Positions 52,848-60,508 of a DNA stretch of 64,000 nt are shown in pieces. Every line of letters begins with the position of its first letter. Positions within the stretch are counted from its first letter, which is position 1. The position numbers were made by a program, and so were the translations under genes. Source of the stretch: Kitasatospora aureofaciens (GTDB taxonomy: Bacteria; Actinomycetota; Actinomycetes; Streptomycetales; Streptomycetaceae); the NCBI GenBank assembly GCA_000720845.1, contig JODU01000015.1:62001-126000 (forward strand), written 5' to 3'. Under the pieces are notes generated by a model. It saw nothing but the letters and a program-made list of their open reading frames with translations, had not been told where the DNA came from and ran no database searches.

Positions 52848-53777
52848 TCAGAAGGGTTTCCACTCCTCGCGCCCCTCGCCCGTCCGCAGGGACCGCACCC
52901 GCCGGGCGAACTCGGCGGCAGAACGTTCACTCGTTCCGACCTGGTGACCGACCCATGCCACCATCATGAGTTCTCGGAGGTCGGCCAAGGTCTCGTAGCC
53001 CGGCCAGTTCATCAGGTCGAAGCCGTACCGGTGGACGAACTCCGCGTACTCCGTCTTCGAGTGCCACCCGTAACGGTCGTGGTAGATCGCCGTCAGGATC
53101 AGGTCCCACTCGCGTGGAGCAAGCGCGAAGCCGTCCAAGTCGATGAGTACCGCTTGTCCGTCCCGGTGTCGGAGGATGTTCCCGATGTTGGCATCTCCGT
53201 GGATCATGCCGAAGGGAAGGACGAAGTCCAGCCGGTCATAGTCTTTGGAGAGCTTGGCCGCTCGCTCCTCCAGAAAGGCCCTGTCTTCCTCGGCCACGCC
53301 GTCCAGCCCGTCGAGGGACGCCGTCAGCTTGGCCATCGGATCGAAGTACGGCAGGCCGAGCGACTCAGGTTCTTCCAGCCAGTGCAGGCGGCGCAACAGG
53401 TCGGCCAGCTCGCCGAGCGTCGCGTACTCCTCGTTCTCCTGGACACTCTCCCAGAAGGTGACCACCAGGCCGCCGACGACCACCGGCTGACTCACCGAGG
53501 CCGGCACCCGGGCAGCCGGAAAGTTCTCTGCCTCCAGCCATCGGGCCACGTTCACGGCCCGTTCCATCTCCGCCAGCACCGCCGGATCGCGGGCGATACG
53601 GACGATGACCGGGAACGAAGCCAGGCGGTAGACCGCGTTCGATCCCAGCCGCAGCAACTCGGCGCCGCGGGAGTCAAGTCCGGCCGTCTCGCACGCCTCA
53701 TGGAGGATGGCCGCCAGGCCCTCCGCCGTGAACTCCGTGCCGCCGCCGACCGGTCCCCCATCACTGCCCGAGATCAT
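52848..53777 (-). CDS. Aminoglycoside-phosphotransferase-fold kinase
   Basis: 309 residues from ATG at 53777, with no clear ribosome site, so possibly leaderless. APH/choline-kinase motifs: FVLPFGMIHGDANIGNILRHRDGQAVLIDLDGFALAPREWDL (catalytic HGDxxxxN and the metal-binding D). The N-terminal lobe has SFPVIVRIARDPAVLAEM. Substrate unknown; resistance to an aminoglycoside cannot be assumed. Last gene before attR. Confidence 0.85.
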   Translation of the reverse strand: MISGSDGGPVGGGTEFTAEGLAAILHEACETAGLDSRGAELLRLGSNAVYRLASFPVIVRIARDPAVLAEMERAVNVARWLEAENFPAARVPASVSQPVVVGGLVVTFWESVQENEEYATLGELADLLRRLHWLEEPESLGLPYFDPMAKLTASLDGLDGVAEEDRAFLEERAAKLSKDYDRLDFVLPFGMIHGDANIGNILRHRDGQAVLIDLDGFALAPREWDLILTAIYHDRYGWHSKTEYAEFVHRYGFDLMNWPGYETLADLRELMMVAWVGHQVGTSERSAAEFARRVRSLRTGEGREEWKPF

Positions 53778-53911
53778 GCTTCGACGATACGGCCCGGAGT
53801 CGCCGGCCGACAGGTGGCCCACGTAATAGGGACGTGATGATCTTGCTCGGCGCCTGCCTGCTCAGAGCCTCCGGTGCAGGTCAGGGTCCCGTTGGAGTCC
53901 TGCTCTCACCT

Positions 53912-53956
53912 GGCCTCCGGAGCCGTGTGCGCAGGTTCGAATCCTGCCGGGGGCAC
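53912..53956 (+). repeat. attR: 45-bp direct repeat
   Basis: Identical to 37063-37107. It is not part of a full tRNA here because the 5' half is absent, which fixes the direction of integration. Confidence 0.95.
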
Positions 53957-53973
53957 CCTGTATGAGGTGCCCA

Positions 53974-54013
53974 AAGACCCCGTCACCAGCGGAAACGCTG
54001 AGGCCGGGGTCTT
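53974..54013 (+). terminator. tRNA-type terminator downstream of attR
   Basis: AAGACCCCG (53974-53982) pairs with CGGGGTCTT (54005-54013), with an inner CAGCG-GAAA-CGCTG stem. It matches the structure after attL. Confidence 0.7.
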
Positions 54014-54433
54014 CGCGTATGTGCAGCCGTATGCCGCTCGGAGCGGGCGTATGTCGGGGTCTGTGGACGAGGCGTGGGCGGGATCTTGGAGCATCGCCGC
54101 AGGTAAGGCTCTGCGGAGCCGAGTGGAGCCACTCCTCGTCGTTTCAGTCTGGGACCGCCGGAGGGCCCGGAACACATGCGTGACGCTTCAGCAAGCATGG
54201 GCGCGGCGAGCAGCACGACCTCGGTGACGTAGCGACGATCTATCACGCCAAAACTACGCATTACAGATTAACCAGGTCTTTTTGGTGCCGTTTCGACCTT
54301 CCGGCGAAGTTCGGTCTCGCTCGAAGTGGCGCGCGGCACCAGCGGCGAGTGGGACGCCTACTACCGGATGTCCATGCCGACTCGACCGATGCCGCGCACG
54401 CGAACATGGTGCCGCAGGTAGCGCGCGAAACGA

Positions 54434-54462
54434 GGGATGCCCCAGGCAGCATGCCTGGGGCA
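54434..54462 (-). terminator. 12-bp stem after the integrase fragment
   Basis: GATGCCCCAGGC (54434-54445) and GCCTGGGGCATC (54451-54462), perfect, AGCAT loop, 20 nt beyond the stop of the truncated integrase. Confidence 0.7.
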
Positions 54463-54482
54463 TCCGTGTGGTGCAGGGTGTT

Positions 54483-54653
54483 TCACTCGTACTCGCGGAG
54501 CAAGTCCTCGATGCGCCGGTTGGCGACGTCCTGCCGTCCGTCAAGACACTCGGCGTAGCGGGTCAACAGCACCTCGACGCTGTTGCCAGCGCGCTCGGCC
54601 ACCTCGGTCGGGTCGACCCCGGCGCTGAGCCACGTCGACAGTGCCGAGTGCCG
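54483..54653 (-). pseudogene. Truncated integrase, C-terminal 56 codons only
   Basis: On the minus strand the frame from 54653 reads RHSALSTWLSAGVDPTEVAE, RAGNSVEVLLTRYAECLDGR, then QDVANRRIEDLLREYE and stop. It aligns with the C-terminus of the intact integrase (RHAGVSQWLNSGVPAPEVAA, RAGHSVDVLLKIYAKCIDGQ). The nucleophilic Tyr (RYAEC) is kept but everything upstream is gone. The break at 54640-54660 carries three tandem copies of CGGCACT. It is the relic of a second element that used the same tRNA. Confidence 0.88.
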
Positions 54654-54678
54654 AGTGCCGGGGGCCCTCGGCGGATCG

Positions 54679-55359
54679 TCAGTGCGAAGGCTCGGTGATC
54701 GCGTCCGTCAGGGGCTTCCGGGTCAGGTCCGGGACCTCGCAGTCGGGGGCCGCGTAGCCGACGGGGAAGAGAATGTAGGGGCGTTCGTTGCCGGGGCGTT
54801 CGCAGATCCTGGTGAGGAAGGCCATCGGGTTGGGCGTGTGGGTGAGCGTGCTCAGGCCCATCGTGTGCAGGGCGGTGATGAAGAGGCCGCAGGCGATGCC
54901 CACGCTCTCGTTCACGTAGTAGTTCTTGCGCAGCGAACCGTCCGGCATCGCGGTGCTCTTCTCGGCGAAGCAGACCACGATCCACGGCACCACGTCGAGG
55001 AAGCTCTTGTCGGCGTCCGTTTCCAGGCGGGCGAGCGCGGCGCGCCATTCGAGCGGGATGCGTCCGCCCTCGTAGTTGACCCGTTCCTCCTCCTCGGCGG
55101 CGACCCGGATGCGGTGCTTGGTCTCGGCGTCGCCGATCACGGCGAACTTCCACGGCTGGAAGTGGGCTCCGGAGGGTGCGGTGTTCGCGGCGGCGACGGC
55201 GAGGTCGACGCACTCGCGCGGGACCGGCTCGTCGCTGAAGAACCGCACGCTGCGCCTGCGGTCGACGAACGACACGAAGTCCCGTCCCCGCCGGACCATT
55301 TCGGCCTCGTCGTAGCGGTCGGGCCGGTAGGGGATGAAGGGGTGGGTCTGCTGCCTCAC
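54679..55359 (-). CDS. Nitroreductase-family flavoprotein
   Basis: 226 residues from GTG at 55359 behind GGAGGAG. FMN-binding pattern DRRRSVRFFSDEPVPRE near the N-terminus, NTAPSGAHFQPWKFAVI, and the C-terminal GYAAPDCEVPDLTRKPL. It is closest by pattern to the iodotyrosine-dehalogenase-like branch, with ITALHTMGLSTLTHTPNPM. It probably reduces a small aromatic or nitro compound with NAD(P)H. Divergent from an Lrp/AsnC regulator, which may control it. Confidence 0.87.
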   Translation of the reverse strand: MRQQTHPFIPYRPDRYDEAEMVRRGRDFVSFVDRRRSVRFFSDEPVPRECVDLAVAAANTAPSGAHFQPWKFAVIGDAETKHRIRVAAEEEERVNYEGGRIPLEWRAALARLETDADKSFLDVVPWIVVCFAEKSTAMPDGSLRKNYYVNESVGIACGLFITALHTMGLSTLTHTPNPMAFLTRICERPGNERPYILFPVGYAAPDCEVPDLTRKPLTDAITEPSH

Positions 55360-55493
55360 GGGTCTCCTCCGGGACGGGAGCCCACAGGGTGGGGGGCGGA
55401 GTGCCCAATGGGCAACAGCGGCATCCTCTGGTTGTCTTTTTGGCAAGAGAAGCGGCATCAGGGTGCCCTTCGCATGGCAGATCGGCAGGTGCG

Positions 55494-55985
55494 GTGGCAC
55501 GACAGGGGCTCGACCGGCTCGACGGCCGGATGCTGCGGCTGCTCCGGCAACGTCCGCGTGAGGGCCTGCTGGAGATCGCCCGACAACTCGGGGTCGCCCG
55601 CGGCACCTTGCAGGCCCGGCTCGACCGGCTGACCGGCTCCGGGGTGGTGACCGGTTACGGGCCGGACGTGGACGTCGCCGCCCTCGGGCACGTGGTCCAG
55701 GCGTTCACGACGTTCGAGGTGGACCAGCCGGCCCGCGAGGCCATCGCCGCGCGGTTGCGGGCCGTGCCGCAGATCCTGGAGGCGCACGTCGTGACGGGCC
55801 CCGGCGACATCTGGTGCCGTATCGCGGGCACGAGCAACCAGCATGTGCAGCAGGTGATCGACCGGGTGCTGGAAGTGCCGGGGGTGCGGCGCAGCACGAC
55901 GGTCATCGCCCTGAGCGCGGTCGTTCCCTACCGCGTCCAGCCCTTGGTCGACGAGGTGTCGGGGCTGTCGGAGCCCCGGGGCTGA
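55494..55985 (+). CDS. Lrp/AsnC-family transcriptional regulator
   Basis: 163 residues from GTG at 55494 (start uncertain; the frame is open further upstream). N-terminal HTH: LDRLDGRMLRLLRQRPREGLLEIARQLGVARGTLQARLDRLTGSGVV. C-terminal RAM ligand domain: AFTTFEVDQPAREAIAARLRAVPQILEAHVVTGPGDIWCRI. It binds amino acids or related ligands and acts on nearby genes, most likely the divergent nitroreductase 134 bp away. Confidence 0.88.
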   Translation: MARQGLDRLDGRMLRLLRQRPREGLLEIARQLGVARGTLQARLDRLTGSGVVTGYGPDVDVAALGHVVQAFTTFEVDQPAREAIAARLRAVPQILEAHVVTGPGDIWCRIAGTSNQHVQQVIDRVLEVPGVRRSTTVIALSAVVPYRVQPLVDEVSGLSEPRG

Positions 55986-55993
55986 CTCCGCGT

Positions 55994-56833
55994 TCAGCCC
56001 CGCCAGATCTCCCCGATGCGTTCCGCGTGGGCAGCGCCCTGGCGTCGGCCCTCGCGCGCCGCGCCGGGGATGCGGGAGGCGTCCAGGGCGTTGCGGCCGA
56101 AGGCGCGGCGGGCCTGCCGGTCGGGGGTCAGCAGGGCGACCCTGGCCCCGCGCGAGGAGAGGGTCTCGGCCTGGGTGCGTGCGCTCGGGCTTGCTCCCGC
56201 CCCCTTGGGGATCGGAGCCAGCACGACGACGCGGGCGCAGTCGTCGACCAGGTCGGCGTTGGTCGTGGAGCGGACGCCGCCGTCCATCCAGCGGCCCGAG
56301 CCGATGGTGATCGGCGGGAAGAGGGGCGGCAGGGCGCAGGTGGCCGACATGGCGTGCAGCAGGTCGGTGCCGCTGTCGGCGTCGAAGGCGGTCGGCTCAC
56401 CGGTGAGCGCGTCGACGGCGAACATCCGGACGGTCCTGTCGGGCCAGTCACGGACCGGGAGTTGGGCGCCGATGGCGTCGAAGACCGCGGTCTGCGGCAC
56501 GTCGCGCACGGAGAGCGCGAGCCGCCCGAGGCGCTTCACGACCGTCTCCGGGTCCCGGGAACCGAGCGCGGCCCACAGGTACCTGATCGTCATGCTGAAC
56601 GTGAAGTCCACCTCCAGCATGGCGCGTTCGCGGTTGAGCTGTTCCTTGTAGAGGTCCGCCGGGGCCGATCCCCTGGCCAGGTCGAGGGCCAGCAGCGAAC
56701 CCGCCGACGTGCCCGCCAGGACCTCGGCGTCGGTGAGGTCCACCCCGGCGTCGGCCAGGCCCGCCAGGACGCCGATCTGCCATCCGTACGCGGTCAGGCC
56801 GCCCCCGCCCAGCACCAGTGCCGTATCCGCCAC
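55994..56833 (-). CDS. Patatin-like phospholipase / lipid acyl hydrolase
   Basis: 279 residues from GTG at 56833 behind GGAAGGGG. The oxyanion loop LVLGGGGLTAYGWQIGVLAGL, nucleophile Ser43 in VLAGTSAGS, and the dyad Asp184 in WMDGGVRS are intact, so it should be active. No signal peptide. It converges on the AsnC regulator, stop to stop, with an 8-bp gap. A long inverted repeat stands upstream of its start. Confidence 0.9.
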   Translation of the reverse strand: MADTALVLGGGGLTAYGWQIGVLAGLADAGVDLTDAEVLAGTSAGSLLALDLARGSAPADLYKEQLNRERAMLEVDFTFSMTIRYLWAALGSRDPETVVKRLGRLALSVRDVPQTAVFDAIGAQLPVRDWPDRTVRMFAVDALTGEPTAFDADSGTDLLHAMSATCALPPLFPPITIGSGRWMDGGVRSTTNADLVDDCARVVVLAPIPKGAGASPSARTQAETLSSRGARVALLTPDRQARRAFGRNALDASRIPGAAREGRRQGAAHAERIGEIWRG

Positions 56834-56854
56834 GTCCGCCCCTTCCCATACTGG

Positions 56855-56911
56855 GGACCACTCCCCACTTACTGCCGGACGAGACGCTAGCAGGTAAGCG
56901 GGGAGTGGTCC
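56855..56911. repeat. Inverted repeat between whiE-ORFVIII and the patatin gene
   Basis: GGACCACTCCCC (56855-56866) and GGGGAGTGGTCC (56900-56911), perfect 12-bp arms that continue inward with a near-match (TTAC/GTAA). 23 bp after the ORFVIII stop and 22 bp before the patatin start: either a terminator or paired operator half-sites 45 bp apart. Confidence 0.6.
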
Positions 56912-56933
56912 ACGTTTGGGGTGGCCGGTCGCC

Positions 56934-58862
56934 TCAGGTGCGGGCCAGTACCGACCCCACCACCTGGCGCAGCATCGCCGCCGGGTCGGGAGCGGGCCCC
57001 GGGGAGCGCCAGGCCACGAAGCCGTCGGGGCGGACCAGGACCGCGCCGCCGCGGGTCACCCCGTGGGCGCGCGCCCAGTCGGTCTCCTCGTCGTCCGGGA
57101 TCAGGTCGGCCCCGGGCGTCCCGCCCACGCGGTACGACTTCAGCGGGACCCGCATCGAGGCGGCCACCTCGGCGGCCGCCTCGTGCCAGCCGGTGGGCTG
57201 GGCCGCGTCGCTGAGCAGGACGAGGGAGTCCTCGTAGAGGTCCAGGGTGGACAGGCGGTCCTCGCCCCGGCGGAGCCAGAGGTGGGGAGCCCGGCTGCCG
57301 GGCGCGCCGGTGAGGTCGAGGCCCTCCGGGACCACCGGGGTCGCCGGGTCGGCGCCGACCACCGCGCCCCGGGGGTAGCGGTAGCCGAGGGCGACGTTGA
57401 GGATCCCGCGCTGCGGACCGCCACCGGGGCGGCCACCACCGGGCGCGCCGCCGGGACCACCGGGCCCGCCCGGACCCGTGGCACCACCCGGCGTACCCCC
57501 CGGTCCGCCGGGACCACCGGGCCCGCCCGGACCCGTGGCACCACCCGGCGCACCCCCCGGTCCGCCGGGACCACCGGGCCCGCCCGGACCCGTGGCACCA
57601 CCCGGCGCACCCCCCGGTCCGCCGGAACCACCCGAACCACCGGAACCACCGGGCACCCCGCCCGGCACCCCGCCTCCCATGACCGGCGGTGGCGCGAACC
57701 CCGGGTGACTGTGCTCGACCGAGCGGTGAGCCGCCCGCGCGCTGGTGGCCTCCGCGACCGGGCGCCGTTCCGCGTCGTAGGTGTCCAGCAGACCCTCGCC
57801 CGCCCAGCCCTCGATGACCGCGGCCAGCTTCCAGGCGAGGTTGTGGGCGTCCTGGATGCCGGTGTTGGAGCCGAAGGCGCCGGTGGGGGACATCTCGTGG
57901 GCCGAGTCGCCGGCCAGCAGGACGCGGCCGGAGCGGTAGCTGCGGGCGACGCGCTGGGCGGCGTGCCAGGGGGCCTTGCCGGTGATCTCGACGTCCAGGT
58001 CCGGGTCGCCGACGGCGCGGCGGATGTGGGCGGCGCAGCGCTCGTCGGTGAAGTCCTCGACGGTTTCGCCCTGTTCGGGGTGCCAGGGGGCGTGGAAGAC
58101 CCAGTTCTCGCGGTTGTCGACGGGCAGGAGGGCACCGTCGGCGTCCTCGTCCGTCAGGTAGCAGACGATGAAGCGGCGGTCGCCCACGACGTCGGCGAGG
58201 CGACGGGAGCGGAAGGTGATGCTGACGTTGTGGAAGAGGTCGCCGGGTCCGCTCTGGCCGATGCCGAGCTGCTCGCGGACGGGGCTGCGGGGTCCGTCGG
58301 CGGCGACCAGGTAGTCCGCGCGGATGGTGGTGTGCTCGCCGGTCTCCCGGCTCTTCACGATCGCCGTGACGCCGTCGGCGTCGGCCTCGAAGGAGAGCAG
58401 TTCGGTGCCGAAGCGCAGGTCGCCGCCGAGGTTGACGGCGTGGGTGAGGAGTTCGGGCTCCAGGTCGTTCTGGCTGCACAGGCACCAGGAGCTGGGGCTG
58501 AAGCGGGCCAGTCCGCCACCCGGGTCGATCTGCTTGAACAGCCACTCCCCCGCGTCACCGGCGAGCGTGGGTGCCTGGAGGATGCCGTGGTTGTCGGCCA
58601 GGGTGGCGGCGGCCCGGCGGATGTCGGGCTCGGTGCCGGCCACCCGGAAGATCTCCATCGTGCGGACGTTGTTGCCGCGGCCCCTGGGGTGGATGGAGGT
58701 GCCGGCGTGGCGCTCCACCAGGGTGTGCCGGACTCCCAAACGTCCCAGGAACACCGAGGTCGACAGGCCCACCAGGGACCCGCCGACGACCAGGACCGGG
58801 ACACGGTGGGTCCGGTCGCCCCCGGGGGCGGCGCCGTCGGACCGGTCGGCTCTTTCGTTCAT
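56934..58862 (-). CDS. whiE-ORFVIII: WhiE ORFVIII: FAD-dependent spore-pigment hydroxylase
   Basis: 642 residues from ATG at 58862 behind GGAGG. N-terminal dinucleotide fold VLVVGGSLVGLSTSVFLGRLG, the DG motif LVAADGPRSPVREQLG and the GD motif GRVLLAGDSAHEMSPTGAFGSNTGIQDAHNLAWKLA define a class A flavin monooxygenase. The C-terminal thioredoxin-like part ends LVRPDGFVAWRS. Between about residues 385 and 482 there is a collagen-like Gly/Pro insertion made of a 19-residue unit. The enzyme adds oxygen to the aromatic polyketide late in pigment formation. It is divergent from the whiE biosynthetic operon. Confidence 0.92.
   Translation of the reverse strand: MNERADRSDGAAPGGDRTHRVPVLVVGGSLVGLSTSVFLGRLGVRHTLVERHAGTSIHPRGRGNNVRTMEIFRVAGTEPDIRRAAATLADNHGILQAPTLAGDAGEWLFKQIDPGGGLARFSPSSWCLCSQNDLEPELLTHAVNLGGDLRFGTELLSFEADADGVTAIVKSRETGEHTTIRADYLVAADGPRSPVREQLGIGQSGPGDLFHNVSITFRSRRLADVVGDRRFIVCYLTDEDADGALLPVDNRENWVFHAPWHPEQGETVEDFTDERCAAHIRRAVGDPDLDVEITGKAPWHAAQRVARSYRSGRVLLAGDSAHEMSPTGAFGSNTGIQDAHNLAWKLAAVIEGWAGEGLLDTYDAERRPVAEATSARAAHRSVEHSHPGFAPPPVMGGGVPGGVPGGSGGSGGSGGPGGAPGGATGPGGPGGPGGPGGAPGGATGPGGPGGPGGPGGTPGGATGPGGPGGPGGAPGGGRPGGGPQRGILNVALGYRYPRGAVVGADPATPVVPEGLDLTGAPGSRAPHLWLRRGEDRLSTLDLYEDSLVLLSDAAQPTGWHEAAAEVAASMRVPLKSYRVGGTPGADLIPDDEETDWARAHGVTRGGAVLVRPDGFVAWRSPGPAPDPAAMLRQVVGSVLART
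57451..57621. repeat. Three 57-bp tandem repeats inside whiE-ORFVIII
   Basis: Units at 57451-57507, 57508-57564 and 57565-57621 differ at about one base. Each encodes 19 residues of PGG/GPGG/ATGPGG type on the minus strand. Degenerate related sequence extends to about 57415 and 57690. The period is a multiple of three, so changes in copy number keep the frame. Confidence 0.95.
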
Positions 58863-58881
58863 GGGTTCGTCCTCCGTTGTG

Positions 58882-58937
58882 CGACAGACGTGCGACACAC
58901 GTCCGACAGACGTGCGAGTGGGTCCGACAGGTGTGCG
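58882..58937. promoter_or_regulatory. Three 13-bp direct repeats at the whiE divergent promoter
   Basis: CGACAGACGTGCG at 58882-58894 and 58904-58916 (identical) and CGACAGGTGTGCG at 58925-58937, spaced 22 and 21 bp, two helical turns. They lie 20-75 bp upstream of the ORFVIII start in the gap where whiEP1 and whiEP2 are expected. Likely binding array for a sporulation regulator. Confidence 0.65.
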
Positions 58938-59139
58938 CCGGGGCCTTCATGCATGCCCCGTACGGCCCGTCGAGGCCCGCGGCGGCGCAGGCTTCACCCG
59001 CTTAACCCTCCTGGTTCGCGGACCCCGCGGGCACGGCCCACGATCGTGCTTACGCGACCGTCGCACCCCGCCTGCCTGGCGTGCGCCAGCGGCGATCGCC
59101 CCAGTCCACGAGGAAGTTCCCGGAGAAGAGGTGGGCCGG

Positions 59140-60342
59140 ATGACGGTCTCTCCCGTCGTAGCGACGGATGCCCCGAGCACGGACGCGACCGATGCCACTG
59201 CGACGTCGGGCACGGCGTCGTCGCCCGCCGTGGCGGCGGAAGCGGGTGGCGTGTCGATATCCGCGTTCGACGGATCCCGCGTGCGGGTCGTCCTGATGCT
59301 GGACGTCCACGACGGAATGCAGCAGGAGTTCCTGGACGCCTACGAGCGCATCCGCGACCGGGTCGCCGCCGTTCCGGGACACGTCAGCGACCAGCTGTGC
59401 CAGTCCCTGGAGAACCCGACCCAGTGGCTGCTGACCAGCGAGTGGGAGAGCGCCGCGCCCTTCCTGGCCTGGGTCAACAGCGACGAGCACCTGGACACCG
59501 TGGAGCCGCTGCAGACCTGCGTCCGGGACACCCACTCGCTGCGCTACAGCGTCCTGCGGGAGACCGACGGCGCCCGGCCCGCAGCCGGTGAGCCGCGCTC
59601 CGCGCCCCGGATCGGGGGCAACGTCGTACGCCACGCCCTGACCTTCACCGTACGGCCCGGCACCGAGGCCGAGACGGCCCGGCTGCTGTCCGAGTACGTG
59701 TCGCCCGACGCCCACGTGGACGGCTCCACGCGGCTGCTGCGGACCTCGCTGTTCATGTCCGGCAACCGGATCGTGCGGGCCGTGGAGGTGCGCGGCGACC
59801 TGCAGACCGCGCTGCGCCACGTGGCCCGGCAGCCCGGGGTGCGGGCCGTGGAGGAGGCCCTCAACCCGTATCTGGAGCAGGACCGGGACCTCGCCGACCC
59901 GCAGTCGGCCCGGCGCTTCTTCACCCGGGCCGCCATGCCGGCCGTCCACCACGCGGCCTCCCCCGGCCGGCCCGGCACGCGCACCGAGCGGCTCGCGCTG
60001 CTCTACCCGGTGCGCGCCGGCGCAGGCAGGGAACTGGCCCGGCTGCTGGCCCGGCGGGACGCCGCCGCCGCGCACGACCGGAACGGCCCGGTGCTCGCGG
60101 CCACCGTCTTCCACCGCGACGACCTCGTCGTACGGCTCGTCGACGTGGACGGCGACCCCGAGGCGGCGCCCGCCGCCGTCCTGGGCCTGCACGGGGCCGA
60201 GGGTGCCGAGGCCGCCGGGCGGCTGCTGGACACCGCCGCGGTCGGCGTCGACGGGCCGCCGGAGGAGGCCGCCACGTCGGCCCGGCTGCTGACCCGAATC
60301 CGGATGACGCCCCTGACCGACCGGCGTTCGGCCGGTTCCTGA
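59140..60342 (+). CDS. whiE-ORFI: WhiE ORFI: SchA/CurD-like polyketide protein
   Basis: 400 residues from ATG at 59140 (GTG at 59131 possible). After a Thr/Ala-rich N-terminus comes an antibiotic-biosynthesis-monooxygenase-like domain (RVVLMLDVHDGMQQEFLDAYERI, SEWESAAPFLAWVNSDEH, about 40-125). Two further ferredoxin-like segments follow (ALTFTVRPGTEAETARLLSEY; LALLYPVRAGAGRELARLLA), matching the SchA/CurD family found in spore-pigment clusters. The exact reaction is not established; it may help fold or target the pigment. First gene of the rightward whiE operon. Confidence 0.88.
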   Translation: MTVSPVVATDAPSTDATDATATSGTASSPAVAAEAGGVSISAFDGSRVRVVLMLDVHDGMQQEFLDAYERIRDRVAAVPGHVSDQLCQSLENPTQWLLTSEWESAAPFLAWVNSDEHLDTVEPLQTCVRDTHSLRYSVLRETDGARPAAGEPRSAPRIGGNVVRHALTFTVRPGTEAETARLLSEYVSPDAHVDGSTRLLRTSLFMSGNRIVRAVEVRGDLQTALRHVARQPGVRAVEEALNPYLEQDRDLADPQSARRFFTRAAMPAVHHAASPGRPGTRTERLALLYPVRAGAGRELARLLARRDAAAAHDRNGPVLAATVFHRDDLVVRLVDVDGDPEAAPAAVLGLHGAEGAEAAGRLLDTAAVGVDGPPEEAATSARLLTRIRMTPLTDRRSAGS

Positions 60343-60508
60343 GCCACGCTCCCCGCGGCCGCGCGACACCCCGGCCGGGCCCGACGGCGTGCCCGCCCGC
60401 CGGTCCGCGCGAACCGCCACCGCTTCACCCCGTTCCGCCCTGCTTCTCCTGCTCCTCCCGCTTCCCCCGCTCCTTCCCCCTTCCTCCCGTCACCCCGGAG
60501 TGAACGAC

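Larger units (their letters stand above)
37063..53956. mobile_element. 16.9-kb AICE integrated in tRNA-Arg(CCG)
   Basis: Bounded by 45-bp direct repeats (attL 37063-37107, attR 53912-53956). Backbone order from attL: integrase, excisionase, RepSA-type replication initiator, small transfer genes, FtsK/TraB translocase, SCO3933-type protein, divergent GntR repressor, cargo, HTH/TPR regulator and APH kinase at the right end. The first six overlap or abut, all on the minus strand, like pSAM2. All backbone genes appear intact, so excision and transfer are plausible. The cargo region (about 43.8-46.9 kb) is visibly lower in GC than its surroundings. Confidence 0.93.
53957..54482. other. 526 bp beyond attR: relic of an older element's end
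   Basis: The first 100 bp resemble the element's own left end after attL (hairpins at matching positions, shared stretches such as AAAGACCCCG and GTGCAG). No gene is present. A 12-bp terminator stem lies at 54434-54462. Together with the integrase fragment beyond, this looks like the remains of a previously integrated relative. Confidence 0.7.

Noticed and set aside
52848..53777. Aminoglycoside resistance gene
   Set aside because: The fold is APH-like but this family phosphorylates many substrates; nothing in sequence or context specifies an antibiotic.
37063..53956. CRISPR array or cas genes in the accessory region
   Set aside because: No regularly spaced repeats of 25-40 bp and no Cas-like protein were seen.
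53912..53956. A second tRNA-Arg gene
   Set aside because: Only the 3' 45 bases are present; the acceptor 5' strand and D-arm are missing, so it is attR, not a tRNA.
57397..57708. Plus-strand frame encoding a PPG-type collagen-like peptide
   Set aside because: It is only the opposite strand of the repeat in whiE-ORFVIII; no ribosome site.
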